A stretch of DNA of 64,000 bases from Planctomycetota bacterium. GTDB taxonomy: Bacteria; Planctomycetota; UBA1135. The stretch spans positions 1 to 64,000 of the forward strand of contig PAHY01000017.1 in the NCBI GenBank assembly GCA_002705055.1, in the 5' to 3' direction. The notes under the pieces are model-generated. The model was not told the origin of the DNA. It searched no databases and saw only the letters and a program-made list of their open reading frames with translations. The position numbers and the translations under genes are program-made. Positions 42,135-52,341 of the stretch are shown in pieces. The number at the start of each line of letters is the position of its first letter. The first letter of the stretch is position 1.

Positions 42135-43488
42135 CCGTCGAGTCCTGCCGGGCCGGCTGCTCGAAGCGCACCGGAACCTGGGTGCAGCGCCCGTATTCGA
42201 CCGCCTGGGCGAGGTCTTGGCCCCAGTCACCCTGGAACAGATCGCGCACGCGCTCGCCGGTCGAAACTCCCTTCTCGAGCAGTTCGATCAGCGGCTGCAG
42301 GTAGATCGCGTCGCTCGGCTCGAGCACGGCGAGGTCGACCAGCTCGCGCGCGAGGTCCAACAGGCCGCGACGCCCGGGCGATTGCACCCGCTCCGGGAGC
42401 TGGGCAGCCAGGCCATCGCGATGCGCCGCATGCCAGGCTTCCTGGAACTCGGCCATCGTCCAGTCGGCGCACAGCGCTTCCGCCGCCCGCAGCGCGCCCT
42501 CGTCGTAGAAGACACCTTGGACCAGCGCCGCGAAGCCGAGCGTGCGGCGCGGGCACATGGTGTCGGCGCAGCGAATCTCGAGCTGCGGTCGGAAGCGCAC
42601 TTCCGGGAAGGGCGTGGAGAGATGCAGCTCCCAGTCCTCCATGGTCGCTTCGCCGCGGGCAAGGTGTTCGCGGAAGCTGCGACCGCGCAGATCGAACTGC
42701 TGCCCATCCCGTTCGATGAACAGCATCTCGAGGTCGAGCACCCACTCGATGTAGTCCTCGAAGCTGGCGTCCTCACGCATCAGCGACTCGACGAAGCCGC
42801 AGCGCGTGGCGTCGGTCTCGGTCCAGATGTGACCGCGCCAGGAGGCATAGCCGCTGAACTCTCCGGCTTTCAGCGCGCTGTTGGCGAACATCGCATTGAA
42901 GACCGGGGCCAGACGGAACACGGTGCGCAGCTTGCGCATCGCGTCGGCCTCATCGGAGTGATCGAAGTTGATCTGCACCCCGCAGGTGGTCTTCATCATC
43001 CACCAGCCCAGGCCGCCCTTGCCCCGCAGATAGGGCTCGAGGACGTCATAGCGTTGCTTGGGAATCCGCTCGAGTTCTTCCGGGCGCGCGGTCGGGTGCG
43101 AACCCAGCGTGACGAAGCGCACGCCGAACTCGCGCTCGGCCCGTGCCAACAGCTGCATGTACTCGTCGATCTCGATCGCGAGCTGCCCCAGGCTGCGCGC
43201 CGGCGAAGAACCGAACTCGAGCTGCGCCGCCGGCTCGAGCGTGAGCATGCGGCCGTCCTTGGCCTTCAGGCCCAGGATGTGCTCGCCATCCAGCTTGCGT
43301 TCCCAGCCCGTCCAGTCGGCGAACTGGTGCAGCAGCTGCGCCACGCCCGGCTGCGACGAATACTCGACCGCGCGGCCTTGCGGATCGGTGACGAACTGTT
43401 CGTACTCGACTCCGAGCGCCCAGTCCTGCCGAGGCCGGTGCCCCCGCTCGAGAGCGAGGCGAAGATCGTCGCGCGTCAGCGGAGGCAT
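42127..43488 (-). CDS. Glutamate-cysteine ligase, plant/alphaproteobacterial type
   Basis: 453 residues from the ATG at 43488; the frame is open further upstream but would run through the tRNA-Sec gene. GCS2-type features: GVEYEQFV near the N-terminus, LTLEPAAQLEFGSSP, TTCGVQINFDHSDEADAMRK-like substrate loop and SWRGHIWTETDATRCG. It catalyses the first, ATP-dependent step of glutathione synthesis. No glutathione synthetase is in the window, so gamma-glutamylcysteine or another thiol could be the end product. The start codon lies only 6 bases after the tRNA-Sec CCA, so its mRNA may be released by tRNA 3' processing. Confidence 0.92.
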   Translation of the reverse strand: MPPLTRDDLRLALERGHRPRQDWALGVEYEQFVTDPQGRAVEYSSQPGVAQLLHQFADWTGWERKLDGEHILGLKAKDGRMLTLEPAAQLEFGSSPARSLGQLAIEIDEYMQLLARAEREFGVRFVTLGSHPTARPEELERIPKQRYDVLEPYLRGKGGLGWWMMKTTCGVQINFDHSDEADAMRKLRTVFRLAPVFNAMFANSALKAGEFSGYASWRGHIWTETDATRCGFVESLMREDASFEDYIEWVLDLEMLFIERDGQQFDLRGRSFREHLARGEATMEDWELHLSTPFPEVRFRPQLEIRCADTMCPRRTLGFAALVQGVFYDEGALRAAEALCADWTMAEFQEAWHAAHRDGLAAQLPERVQSPGRRGLLDLARELVDLAVLEPSDAIYLQPLIELLEKGVSTGERVRDLFQGDWGQDLAQAVEYGRCTQVPVRFEQPARQDSTDI

Positions 43489-43494
43489 CGAGAA

Positions 43495-43591
43495 TGGCGG
43501 AGGTGCATGGGAATCGAACCCACCGGGCCTGGCCGAACCAAACCCCAGCGGCTTTGAAGGCCGTGCAGGACGCCAGCCCTGATCCACCTCC
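43495..43591 (-). tRNA. selC: tRNA-Sec (anticodon TCA)
   Basis: 97 bases including encoded CCA (43497-43495). Acceptor GGAGGTG pairs with CACCTCC and carries discriminator G. The anticodon arm ACGGC-CTTCAAA-GCCGC has anticodon TCA at 43557-43555. The extra arm is long, the T loop is TTCGATT, and the acceptor/T-arm geometry is extended as in selenocysteine tRNAs. UGA is also used as an ordinary stop in this window (recJ and both barrel genes), so a general UGA-Trp tRNA is excluded. It works with SelA, SelD and a SelB factor not present here. Confidence 0.93.
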
Positions 43592-43602
43592 AACCGAGGG
43601 CC

Positions 43603-43608
43603 ATCCTA
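43603..43608 (-). promoter_or_regulatory. Possible -10 element TAGGAT for tRNA-Sec
   Basis: TAGGAT ends 11 bases before the tRNA 5' end; its TAG is also the stop codon of the upstream kinase gene. Placement would put transcription start within a few bases of the tRNA. Confidence 0.4.
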
Positions 43609-46137
43609 GCGCTGCGGCCAGCCGGAGCGCGCGGTGCCCCAGAAATGGAGCTGACCATTTTGTGTCACAGCCAGCAGCCCGTCCTGTGCGGGCAGGAAGA
43701 ACAGCCCGACCAGGAGATCGCCTGAGACGGTGAGTTCGAGCACCGTCTCTCCGCCCGGCACGCTGCGCAGACTGACCCGCCCCGCCAAGGGCGAGGCCCG
43801 CGCCTCCAGTGCCTCCTGCGGATGACGCGCGGTGAGCGTGGGCCAACGCCATGGATCCTGCGGTCGCTCGGCCGCGCCCAGCTGTGCCGCCGCATGATGC
43901 AGCGCGGGGGCCGCGCTCTGAGTCAGCTGCGCGAGATCCCAGGCCTCCGTCCCGCCCCCTTCTAGCCGCAGCAGGAGGTGCTCCTGAGCGAGGTCCAAGG
44001 CGGCCGCCACGACCGGCTGCGCGGTGCGCCGCGACCAGCGCGCGGGCAGCGGCTCGGGCCGCCACAGCTGCACCGCCCCGTCGTCTCCTCCGGTCAGCAG
44101 GTAGCGCCCACGCGGGTCCACCTCGACCACGTTGGTGAACGCAAAGTGCGCGCGGAAGCCGCGCTGCACGCCGGCATGCGGATCGAGCCGGTGCACCCAG
44201 CCATCTTTGCGCCCGAGCAGCCAGCTTTGGCCGTCGGGTGCCAGCGCGAGACTCTGAATCGCCGAGTCCCCCTGCCAGCTCCATACCGAAGCGGACCGCC
44301 CCGCGGCATCCCAACGCAAGCGCTGTACCGAGCCATCCAGACTCGCGGTCCACAGGCTGCCGTCGTCCGCATACTCAAGATCAAAGACCTGGCCGTCGTG
44401 GAAGACCGCCCGCTCGCCGCGCGGCGTGCCGTCCGCGCTGGCAAAGCGCTGCACGCCGTCCGTGCCATCGGCGACCGCAAACTCGCGGCCATCGGGCGAG
44501 AAGCGCAGCGTGATCGCGCGCGGCTCGACGAACACTTCGAAGCGCTTGCTGCCGTCGAGCGGGTCCCAGATGTGCACCCCGCCGCCATCGTCGATCGTGG
44601 CGATGCTCCGGCCATCCGGACTGAACGCAGCCCAGCCGACTCCGTACTCGTGCTGCTCGTAGCTGAGCACCGGCTCGAGCGTCTCGGTGTCGTAGATGCG
44701 GACGATCGAGTCATCGCCCCCCGCAGCCAGCCAGTGGCCGTCCGGGCTGAACGCGACCGCGAAGACTCCATAGTCGAAGCGGTCCAGTTCGCGGGCTTCC
44801 CGACCGGAGAGCGCGTTCCACCAGCGCAGGGAACCATCGCCGAAGCCGGCGGCGACGAAGCGGCCGCTGGGGTGAATGGCGGCGCCCAGGAGCCGCGGCC
44901 CGCCCGGCGGCTGCAGGGTGATCAGCGGGCGCTCCATGCGCTGCTCGAGGTAGCGTCCCGCCCAGTCACGCAGCTCGGGCTCAGTCAGCGCGAGCAGTTC
45001 GCGCGCATCGCCGAACCGGAAGCCATCCACCGCGCGACCGGCGGCGCGCATCAGGATGGCGTGCCGTTGCGTGCGCGCCATCGACAGGCTCTGCTCGGCT
45101 CGGTAGGTGGCCTGCTCGGCGACGTCCAGTTCGGCCAGCGTGAAACCCAGAGCGGTCAGCGACACCGAACCGACCAGCGACGCGGCGGCCATCCGCGGAT
45201 GGCGTTTCATCCAAGTGCGCAGGCGGCGCGCCCAGCTGGGAGCCTGCGCGCGCACCGGCTCATGACGCAGGAAACGATGCAGATCCGCGGCGAAGTCCGC
45301 CATCGAGGCGTAGCGCTGGCGCGGCTCCTTCTCCATGGCCTTACGGCAGATCAGCGCAAGGTCCGCCGGCAGCTGCGGACGCAGCTTGCGCGGCGCGATC
45401 GGATCGCGATGAAGAATGGCGTGGAAGACCTGCTCCGGGGTCTCGCCCTCGACCGGACGCCGCAGGCACAACAGCTGGTACAGCGTGGCGCCCAGCGAAT
45501 AGACGTCGCAGCGGCCATCACGGCTGAAGGTGCCGAGCCGCACCTGCTCCGGACACATGTAAAACGGCGTGCCCGACATCTCGCCGGTCCGTGACAGGCC
45601 GACGCGATCCCGAATGCTGGCAAGGCCAAAGTCGACCAGCCGCACCCGCCCCTCGCGATCGAGCAGCAGATTGGCCGGCTTCAGATCGCGGTGCAGGACG
45701 CCCGCCGCGTGGGCCTCCGCCAGCGCTTCGGCGACCTCCGCGATCCAGGCCGCGACCCGGCGGACATGATCGGCGGGCAGCTTGCTGGGATCCGCGCGCC
45801 ACTCCTCCCAGACCGATTCCAGATCGCGCGCCCCCGGCACCAGCTCGGTGACGATGTAGGGAATCCCGCGGGTGATGCCGCGCCCGAACACCCGCACCAC
45901 CGCCGGGTGCGTCAGTCGGCCTGCGGCCTCGGCCTCGCGCAGGAAGCGCTCGCCGTCGTCGGCGCTGCTGTCAAAGCGCGGATGAAAGACCTTGAGGGCG
46001 ACACGCCGGCGCAGCGCCAGCTCCTCGGCCTCGAAGACGACGGCCATGCCGCCGCGGCCAATTTCGCGGTGAAGCCGGTAGCCTCCGAACTCGGAGCCGG
46101 CCGCGACCAGGGGAATATCTGCTGGGAGGACGACCAA
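43606..46137 (-). CDS. Ser/Thr protein kinase fused to WD40 propeller
   Basis: About 843 residues from a TTG at 46137. The start is uncertain: the frame stays open through selD but offers no ATG or GTG close to the kinase domain. The Pkn2-type kinase domain (about 15-285) has glycine loop [13 protein letters not shown], Lys in [20 protein letters not shown] (VDFGLAS) and a [10 protein letters not shown] activation segment. A membrane helix at about 330-350 ([15 protein letters not shown]) separates it from a long WD40 region with repeated FSPDG(H/R)WLA/S blocks. Predicted: cytoplasmic kinase, propeller on the periplasmic side. It follows selD after about 60 bases. Confidence 0.85.
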   Translation of the reverse strand: MVVLPADIPLVAAGSEFGGYRLHREIGRGGMAVVFEAEELALRRRVALKVFHPRFDSSADDGERFLREAEAAGRLTHPAVVRVFGRGITRGIPYIVTELVPGARDLESVWEEWRADPSKLPADHVRRVAAWIAEVAEALAEAHAAGVLHRDLKPANLLLDREGRVRLVDFGLASIRDRVGLSRTGEMSGTPFYMCPEQVRLGTFSRDGRCDVYSLGATLYQLLCLRRPVEGETPEQVFHAILHRDPIAPRKLRPQLPADLALICRKAMEKEPRQRYASMADFAADLHRFLRHEPVRAQAPSWARRLRTWMKRHPRMAAASLVGSVSLTALGFTLAELDVAEQATYRAEQSLSMARTQRHAILMRAAGRAVDGFRFGDARELLALTEPELRDWAGRYLEQRMERPLITLQPPGGPRLLGAAIHPSGRFVAAGFGDGSLRWWNALSGREARELDRFDYGVFAVAFSPDGHWLAAGGDDSIVRIYDTETLEPVLSYEQHEYGVGWAAFSPDGRSIATIDDGGGVHIWDPLDGSKRFEVFVEPRAITLRFSPDGREFAVADGTDGVQRFASADGTPRGERAVFHDGQVFDLEYADDGSLWTASLDGSVQRLRWDAAGRSASVWSWQGDSAIQSLALAPDGQSWLLGRKDGWVHRLDPHAGVQRGFRAHFAFTNVVEVDPRGRYLLTGGDDGAVQLWRPEPLPARWSRRTAQPVVAAALDLAQEHLLLRLEGGGTEAWDLAQLTQSAAPALHHAAAQLGAAERPQDPWRWPTLTARHPQEALEARASPLAGRVSLRSVPGGETVLELTVSGDLLVGLFFLPAQDGLLAVTQNGQLHFWGTARSGWPQR

Positions 46138-46198
46138 AACGGGCGCCGCAACGGGGGGCGAGAAATCGTGCCGGACAGGGCAGGACGCGCCAGGAACC

Positions 46199-47230
46199 CT
46201 AGCGCAAGCGCACCATAGCCTCGCCCGCCTGCACTTCTCCAACGAAAGCGGGCGGCTGCTCGGCGAGCGCTTGCTCGAAGGCGGCGGCGCCTTCGGGGGG
46301 CACGGCGACCAACAGGCCGCCCGAGGTCTCAGCATCGAAGCAGAGCGAGGCCAGCCATGCCGGGATCTCGTCCGAGATCTCGACTGCGGCGGCGAGGTTC
46401 TCGCGACCGCGCGCGGCCGCACCGGAAAAGACACCGTCGGCGGCAAGCTGAGCCGCGCCTTCGTACAGCGGCAGCGCCACCCCGCGCAGCTCCAGGGTGA
46501 CCCCGGAGGCGCGCGCCATGTTCATCGCGTGCCCGAACAACCCAAAGCCGGTGATGTCGGTGGCGGCCCGCGCTCCGGCGGCCCGCATCGCGACCAGCCC
46601 CTGCTTGTTGAGCCGCGCCATGCCGGCGACCGCGGCGGCTTCGTCCTCGGGCCGGACCGCGCCGCGCTTGACCCCGGTGGTGATCGAACCCGAGCCCAGC
46701 GGCTTCGTGAGGTACAGCAGATCCCCCGGCTGACAGCCCGCCTGCGTGATCAGCTGCTCTTCGCTGGCATCGCCGAAGACGGCGAAGCCGAACAGCGGCT
46801 CCTCGGCGCGGACGGTGTGTCCGCCCACCCAGATCGCCCCCGACTCGCGAACCTTGGCGACCGCGGCGTCAAAGATCGGCGTGAGGGTCTCGTCGTCCCA
46901 GTCGGCCGGGAAGCCGGCGATGTTCAGGACGACGCGCGGCTCGCCGCCGCAGGCGTAGATGTCCGAGAGGCTATTGGCCGCCGCGATCGCCCCGAAGGCC
47001 GCCGGATCGTCGACGACTGGCGGGAAGAAGTCGACGGTGTACAGCTGCATCCGGCCGTCGGCAGCGCGCACGATCCCCGCGTCGTCGAAGCCTTCCGGCC
47101 CCACAACCAGGGTGTCCGCGACCGCGGCGGGGGCAATCCGACGCAGAACCTGCGCCAGCTGCCCCTGCGGGAGCTTGGCCGCTCAACCGCTACAGGCGGC
47201 GTATTCAGTCAGGCGCTTGGTCCGTGCCAT
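46199..47230 (-). CDS. selD: Selenide, water dikinase containing selenocysteine
   Basis: 343 residues when the in-frame TGA at 47185-47183 is read as Sec16: the N-terminus then reads [21 protein letters not shown], matching the canonical CSG(C/U)AAK active-site motif. The downstream ATPase features [21 protein letters not shown] and [10 protein letters not shown] are intact, and the length is normal. It makes selenophosphate from selenide and ATP for Sec-tRNA synthesis. TAGAAT ends 6 bases before the ATG. Stopping at TGA, or starting at the internal codon at 47104, would lose the active site. tRNA-Sec and selA nearby support Sec insertion. Confidence 0.95.
47154..47179 (-). promoter_or_regulatory. 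selD: Candidate bacterial SECIS hairpin in selD
   Basis: Starting 3 bases after the UGA: GCC-A-AGCT, an internal CCC/GGG with a small apical loop rich in G/C, then AGCT-GGC. This gives a stem with one bulged A. Position and size suit a SelB-bound bSECIS element within the coding region. The pairing was found by eye. Confidence 0.6.
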
Positions 47231-47236
47231 GCCCAG

Positions 47237-47242
47237 ATTCTA
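47237..47242 (-). promoter_or_regulatory. selD: selD -10 element TAGAAT, 6 bases before ATG
   Basis: TAGAAT-CTGGGC-ATG: a near-consensus -10 hexamer exactly 6 bases before the start codon, no ribosome-binding site. Identical hexamer and spacing occur at recJ. Confidence 0.6.
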
Positions 47243-47296
47243 GGCCGCCGAGCCTCAAGTCCAAGCGCGCGGCACACCGATGAAAGCTTGATTTTC

Positions 47297-47319
47297 CGTG
47301 CTTTCCCCCAAAGCACGGC
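47297..47319. promoter_or_regulatory. 9-bp inverted repeat between selD and hybrid kinase
   Basis: CCGTGCTTT-CCCCC-AAAGCACGG is a perfect 9-bp stem with a 5-base loop, ending 11 bases before the kinase ATG. It may be an operator between the divergent genes or a 5' leader hairpin limiting translation of the kinase. Confidence 0.5.
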
Positions 47320-47329
47320 CCAGGCCTCC

Positions 47330-49972
<2,643 letters not shown>

Positions 49973-50002
49973 TCGCGCCTTCCGCCGGCCTGCTGCATGG
50001 CC

Positions 50003-50008
50003 TAGAAC
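50003..50008 (+). promoter_or_regulatory. -10-like hexamer TAGAAC before peroxiredoxin-like gene
   Basis: TAGAAC ends 5 bases before the ATG at 50014, one mismatch from the TAGAAT of selD and recJ, again without a ribosome-binding site. Confidence 0.4.
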
Positions 50009-50013
50009 CGCGG

Positions 50014-50946
50014 ATGGAAGCTCCGTGGATGCGCCGCGTGCTGCTCGCAGCCGCCGCCTACAACCTGATCTGGGGCGGGCTGGTCGTGCTGTTCCCGCTG
50101 GCCTGGTTCGACTGGCTCGGCGCGCCCCACCCGCGCTACCCCGGGATCTGGCAATGCGTCGGCATGATCGTCGGCGTGTACGGGCTGGGCTACGCGATCG
50201 CGGCCCGCGATCCGATCCGTCACTGGCCGATCGTGCTGGTCGGTCTGCTGGGCAAGATCCTCGGGCCGCTGGGTTTCCTGTTCGCCTGGCAGCGCGGTGA
50301 ACTGCCCGGCAGCTTCGCCTGGATCCTGCTCAGCAACGATCTGATCTGGTGGATCCCTTTCGTCGCGATCCTCGGCAGGGCTGCGCGCGTGCACGCCGAG
50401 GGCGATCAGCCGCGGGCGGCCGCGCTGCCCCCGCTGCAGGCGATGGCCCGCGCCAGAACCCAGCATGGCACGACCCTGCTGGAGCTCAGCCATGACCGCG
50501 AGCTGCTGCTCGTCTTCCTGCGCCATCGCGGCTGCACCTTCTGTCGCGAGGCGCTCGCCGATCTGCGCGAACAGCGCTCGCAGATCGAGGCCGTCGGCAC
50601 CATCCCGGTGATCGTGCACCTCAGCGATGCCGCGCGCGCCGAGGCCTGGCTCGACGAGTACGGGCTCGCCGACCTGCCTCGCATCGCGGACCCCAGCCGA
50701 GAGCTGTACGCCTCCTTTGATCTGCAGCGCGGCGGACCGCTCGCCCTGTTCGGACCGAAGGTCTGGCTGCGCGGACTGCGCGCGGCGCTCGCTGGGCACG
50801 GCCTGGGCCCGCTCGACGGCGACGGCCTGCAAATGCCCGGCGCCTTTCTGGTGCGCGACGGCAAGATCCGAATGGCTTTCCGCCACCGCAGCGCGGCGGA
50901 TCGACCGGACTACGCGCGCTTGGCCGCGGCGATGACCAAAGCCTGA
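50014..50946 (+). CDS. Membrane protein with peroxiredoxin-like (AhpC/TSA-2) domain
   Basis: 310 residues from the ATG at 50014. The N-terminal half has about four helices (residues 8-125, short loops), resembling small alkyl-hydroperoxide-associated membrane modules. The C-terminal half (about 150-310) is a thioredoxin-fold Prx-like2 domain with active site Cys-Thr-Phe-Cys (HRGCTFCREAL) and a late PGAFLVRDGKI. It would reduce peroxides or exchange disulfides at the membrane. In related families the first Cys is sometimes Sec; here both are Cys codons. Its 3' end overlaps selA by 37 bases, convergent. Confidence 0.8.
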   Translation: MEAPWMRRVLLAAAAYNLIWGGLVVLFPLAWFDWLGAPHPRYPGIWQCVGMIVGVYGLGYAIAARDPIRHWPIVLVGLLGKILGPLGFLFAWQRGELPGSFAWILLSNDLIWWIPFVAILGRAARVHAEGDQPRAAALPPLQAMARARTQHGTTLLELSHDRELLLVFLRHRGCTFCREALADLREQRSQIEAVGTIPVIVHLSDAARAEAWLDEYGLADLPRIADPSRELYASFDLQRGGPLALFGPKVWLRGLRAALAGHGLGPLDGDGLQMPGAFLVRDGKIRMAFRHRSAADRPDYARLAAAMTKA

Positions 50947-52295
50947 AGCTCGGCGTCGCGCTGCGGATCGATGGTGCGCAGGTCGAGGACCACGCCGCCG
51001 TCCTGGACGCGGGCGAAGACCCCTGGGCGCCCCATCCGCAAGGCGCGGGCGAATGCGTCGATCTCGACGCCGGCAGGCGGCTCGACCAGGACGCCGCGCC
51101 CCTCCAGGTCGCGGATCGGGGCCGCGCCCGAGCCGACTCGGCCCGCCGTCTCAATGACCCGGGCCGAGACGCCGGCCGCGACCAGGGCGGTCGCCAACGC
51201 TTCCGCGCGCGGGGCCAGTTCGTCGACGCCGAGGGCCAGCTGACGGAGCGCCGGAACCCGGGCCAGGGCGTGTTCTTCGCCCAAGGCGTGCAGCGACAGC
51301 GTGGCCTCGAGCGCCGCCAGCAGCGTCTTGTCGAGCCGCAGGCTGCGAGTGAGCATGTCGCTGCGCAGCTTCTCGACCAGCGGCTTCGGCCCGACGATCA
51401 GACCGGCCTGCGGCCCGCCCAGCAGCTTGTCGCCCGAGAAGGTCACCAGATCGCAGCCTGCCTGCAGCGCGGCCGCGACCGAGGGCTCTTCCTCGGCGCC
51501 GGGCAGGCCGGCGCCGCGCAGCACGCCCGAGCCGAGGTCGTACACCAGCGGCACGCCGCGTTCGCGACACAGCTGGGCGATCTCGTGGGCCTCCGGCTCG
51601 CCGGTGAAGCCGTGCAGCTCGAAGTTGGATCGATGCACCCGCAGCACGCAGCCCACATCCGGGTCTTCTAGCGCGGCCGCATAGTCGCGCAGATGGACCC
51701 GATTGGTCGTGCCGATCTCGATCAGGCGCGCGCCTGCGGAGCGCACCACCTCGGGCATCCGGTAGGCCCCGCCGATCTCGACCATTTCGGTGCGGGCCAG
51801 CACGCAGCTGCGCCCACGCGCCAGCGCCGCCACCGCCAGGGTGAGAGCCGCGGCGTTGTTGTTGACCGCCAGGCCGGCCTCGGCGCCGGTGATCTCGGCG
51901 AGGAGCGCCGACACCGCGCGCTCGCGACGGCCGCGGCGCCCGGACTGCGGGTCGACCTCGAGCACGGCCGCGCCGCTGGCCGCCTGCGCCGCGGCGATGG
52001 CCTCCGGGGCCCAGGGAGCGCGCCCTAGGTTGGTATGGAGCACCACGCCGGTCGCATTGAGCGCCTCGCGCAGCCGCATCGCCGGGAGCACCTGGAGGCG
52101 ATCGTCGACCTCCTGCCAGAACCCCTCGTCGAGCTCGCGCGCCGTGCCAGCGCGGCAATCCGAGCGCAGGCGATCGAGAGTTGCTGCCAGCGCCGCGCGA
52201 TGGGCCTCGCGCCCCCCCGCCAGGCCGCGCTCTGCGGCCGCGTCGAGGAGCTCGTTCATCGGCGGAATGCGGGGAAACGAAGTCGCGCGCGCCAC
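50910..52295 (-). CDS. selA: L-seryl-tRNA(Sec) selenium transferase
   Basis: 461 residues from the GTG at 52295, matching the roughly 460 of other SelA proteins; the GTG is supported by TAGGAT ending 6 bases upstream. PLP-enzyme features: LNATGVVLHTNLGR in the N-terminal third, a VYDLGSG loop at about 251-257, and the PLP-binding Lys290 in FSGDKLLGGPQAG. It converts Ser-tRNA-Sec to Sec-tRNA-Sec with selenophosphate from SelD. It lies about 3.7 kb from selD and 7.3 kb from tRNA-Sec, divergent from recJ. Confidence 0.97.
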   Translation of the reverse strand: MARATSFPRIPPMNELLDAAAERGLAGGREAHRAALAATLDRLRSDCRAGTARELDEGFWQEVDDRLQVLPAMRLREALNATGVVLHTNLGRAPWAPEAIAAAQAASGAAVLEVDPQSGRRGRRERAVSALLAEITGAEAGLAVNNNAAALTLAVAALARGRSCVLARTEMVEIGGAYRMPEVVRSAGARLIEIGTTNRVHLRDYAAALEDPDVGCVLRVHRSNFELHGFTGEPEAHEIAQLCRERGVPLVYDLGSGVLRGAGLPGAEEEPSVAAALQAGCDLVTFSGDKLLGGPQAGLIVGPKPLVEKLRSDMLTRSLRLDKTLLAALEATLSLHALGEEHALARVPALRQLALGVDELAPRAEALATALVAAGVSARVIETAGRVGSGAAPIRDLEGRGVLVEPPAGVEIDAFARALRMGRPGVFARVQDGGVVLDLRTIDPQRDAELQALVIAAAKRA

Positions 52296-52301
52296 GGTTG
52301 C

Positions 52302-52335
52302 ATCCTAGCAGTCGGCCACCCCGCGCTCCTAGAAT
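52302..52335. promoter_or_regulatory. Divergent leaderless promoters of selA and recJ
   Basis: Minus strand TAGGAT (52307-52302) ends 6 bases before the selA GTG. Plus strand TAGAAT (52330-52335) ends 6 bases before the recJ GTG at 52342. Only 46 bases separate the start codons, so no room exists for leaders or ribosome-binding sites. Confidence 0.6.
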
Positions 52336-52341
52336 CAGAGC

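Noticed and set aside
43495-43591. tRNA with anticodon TCA as a UGA-Trp or suppressor tRNA
   Set aside because: The long extra arm and Sec-type shape do not fit tRNA-Trp, and UGA is used as a normal stop at several genes here.
46199-47104. selD starting at an internal codon, or a selD pseudogene with a premature stop
   Set aside because: The TGA lies at the exact Cys/Sec position of the CSGxAAK motif, the upstream sequence continues the SelD N-terminus in frame, and tRNA-Sec plus selA are present.
50553-50570. Peroxiredoxin-like active site as a second selenocysteine site
   Set aside because: Both active-site codons are TGC/TGT cysteine; no in-frame TGA is present.
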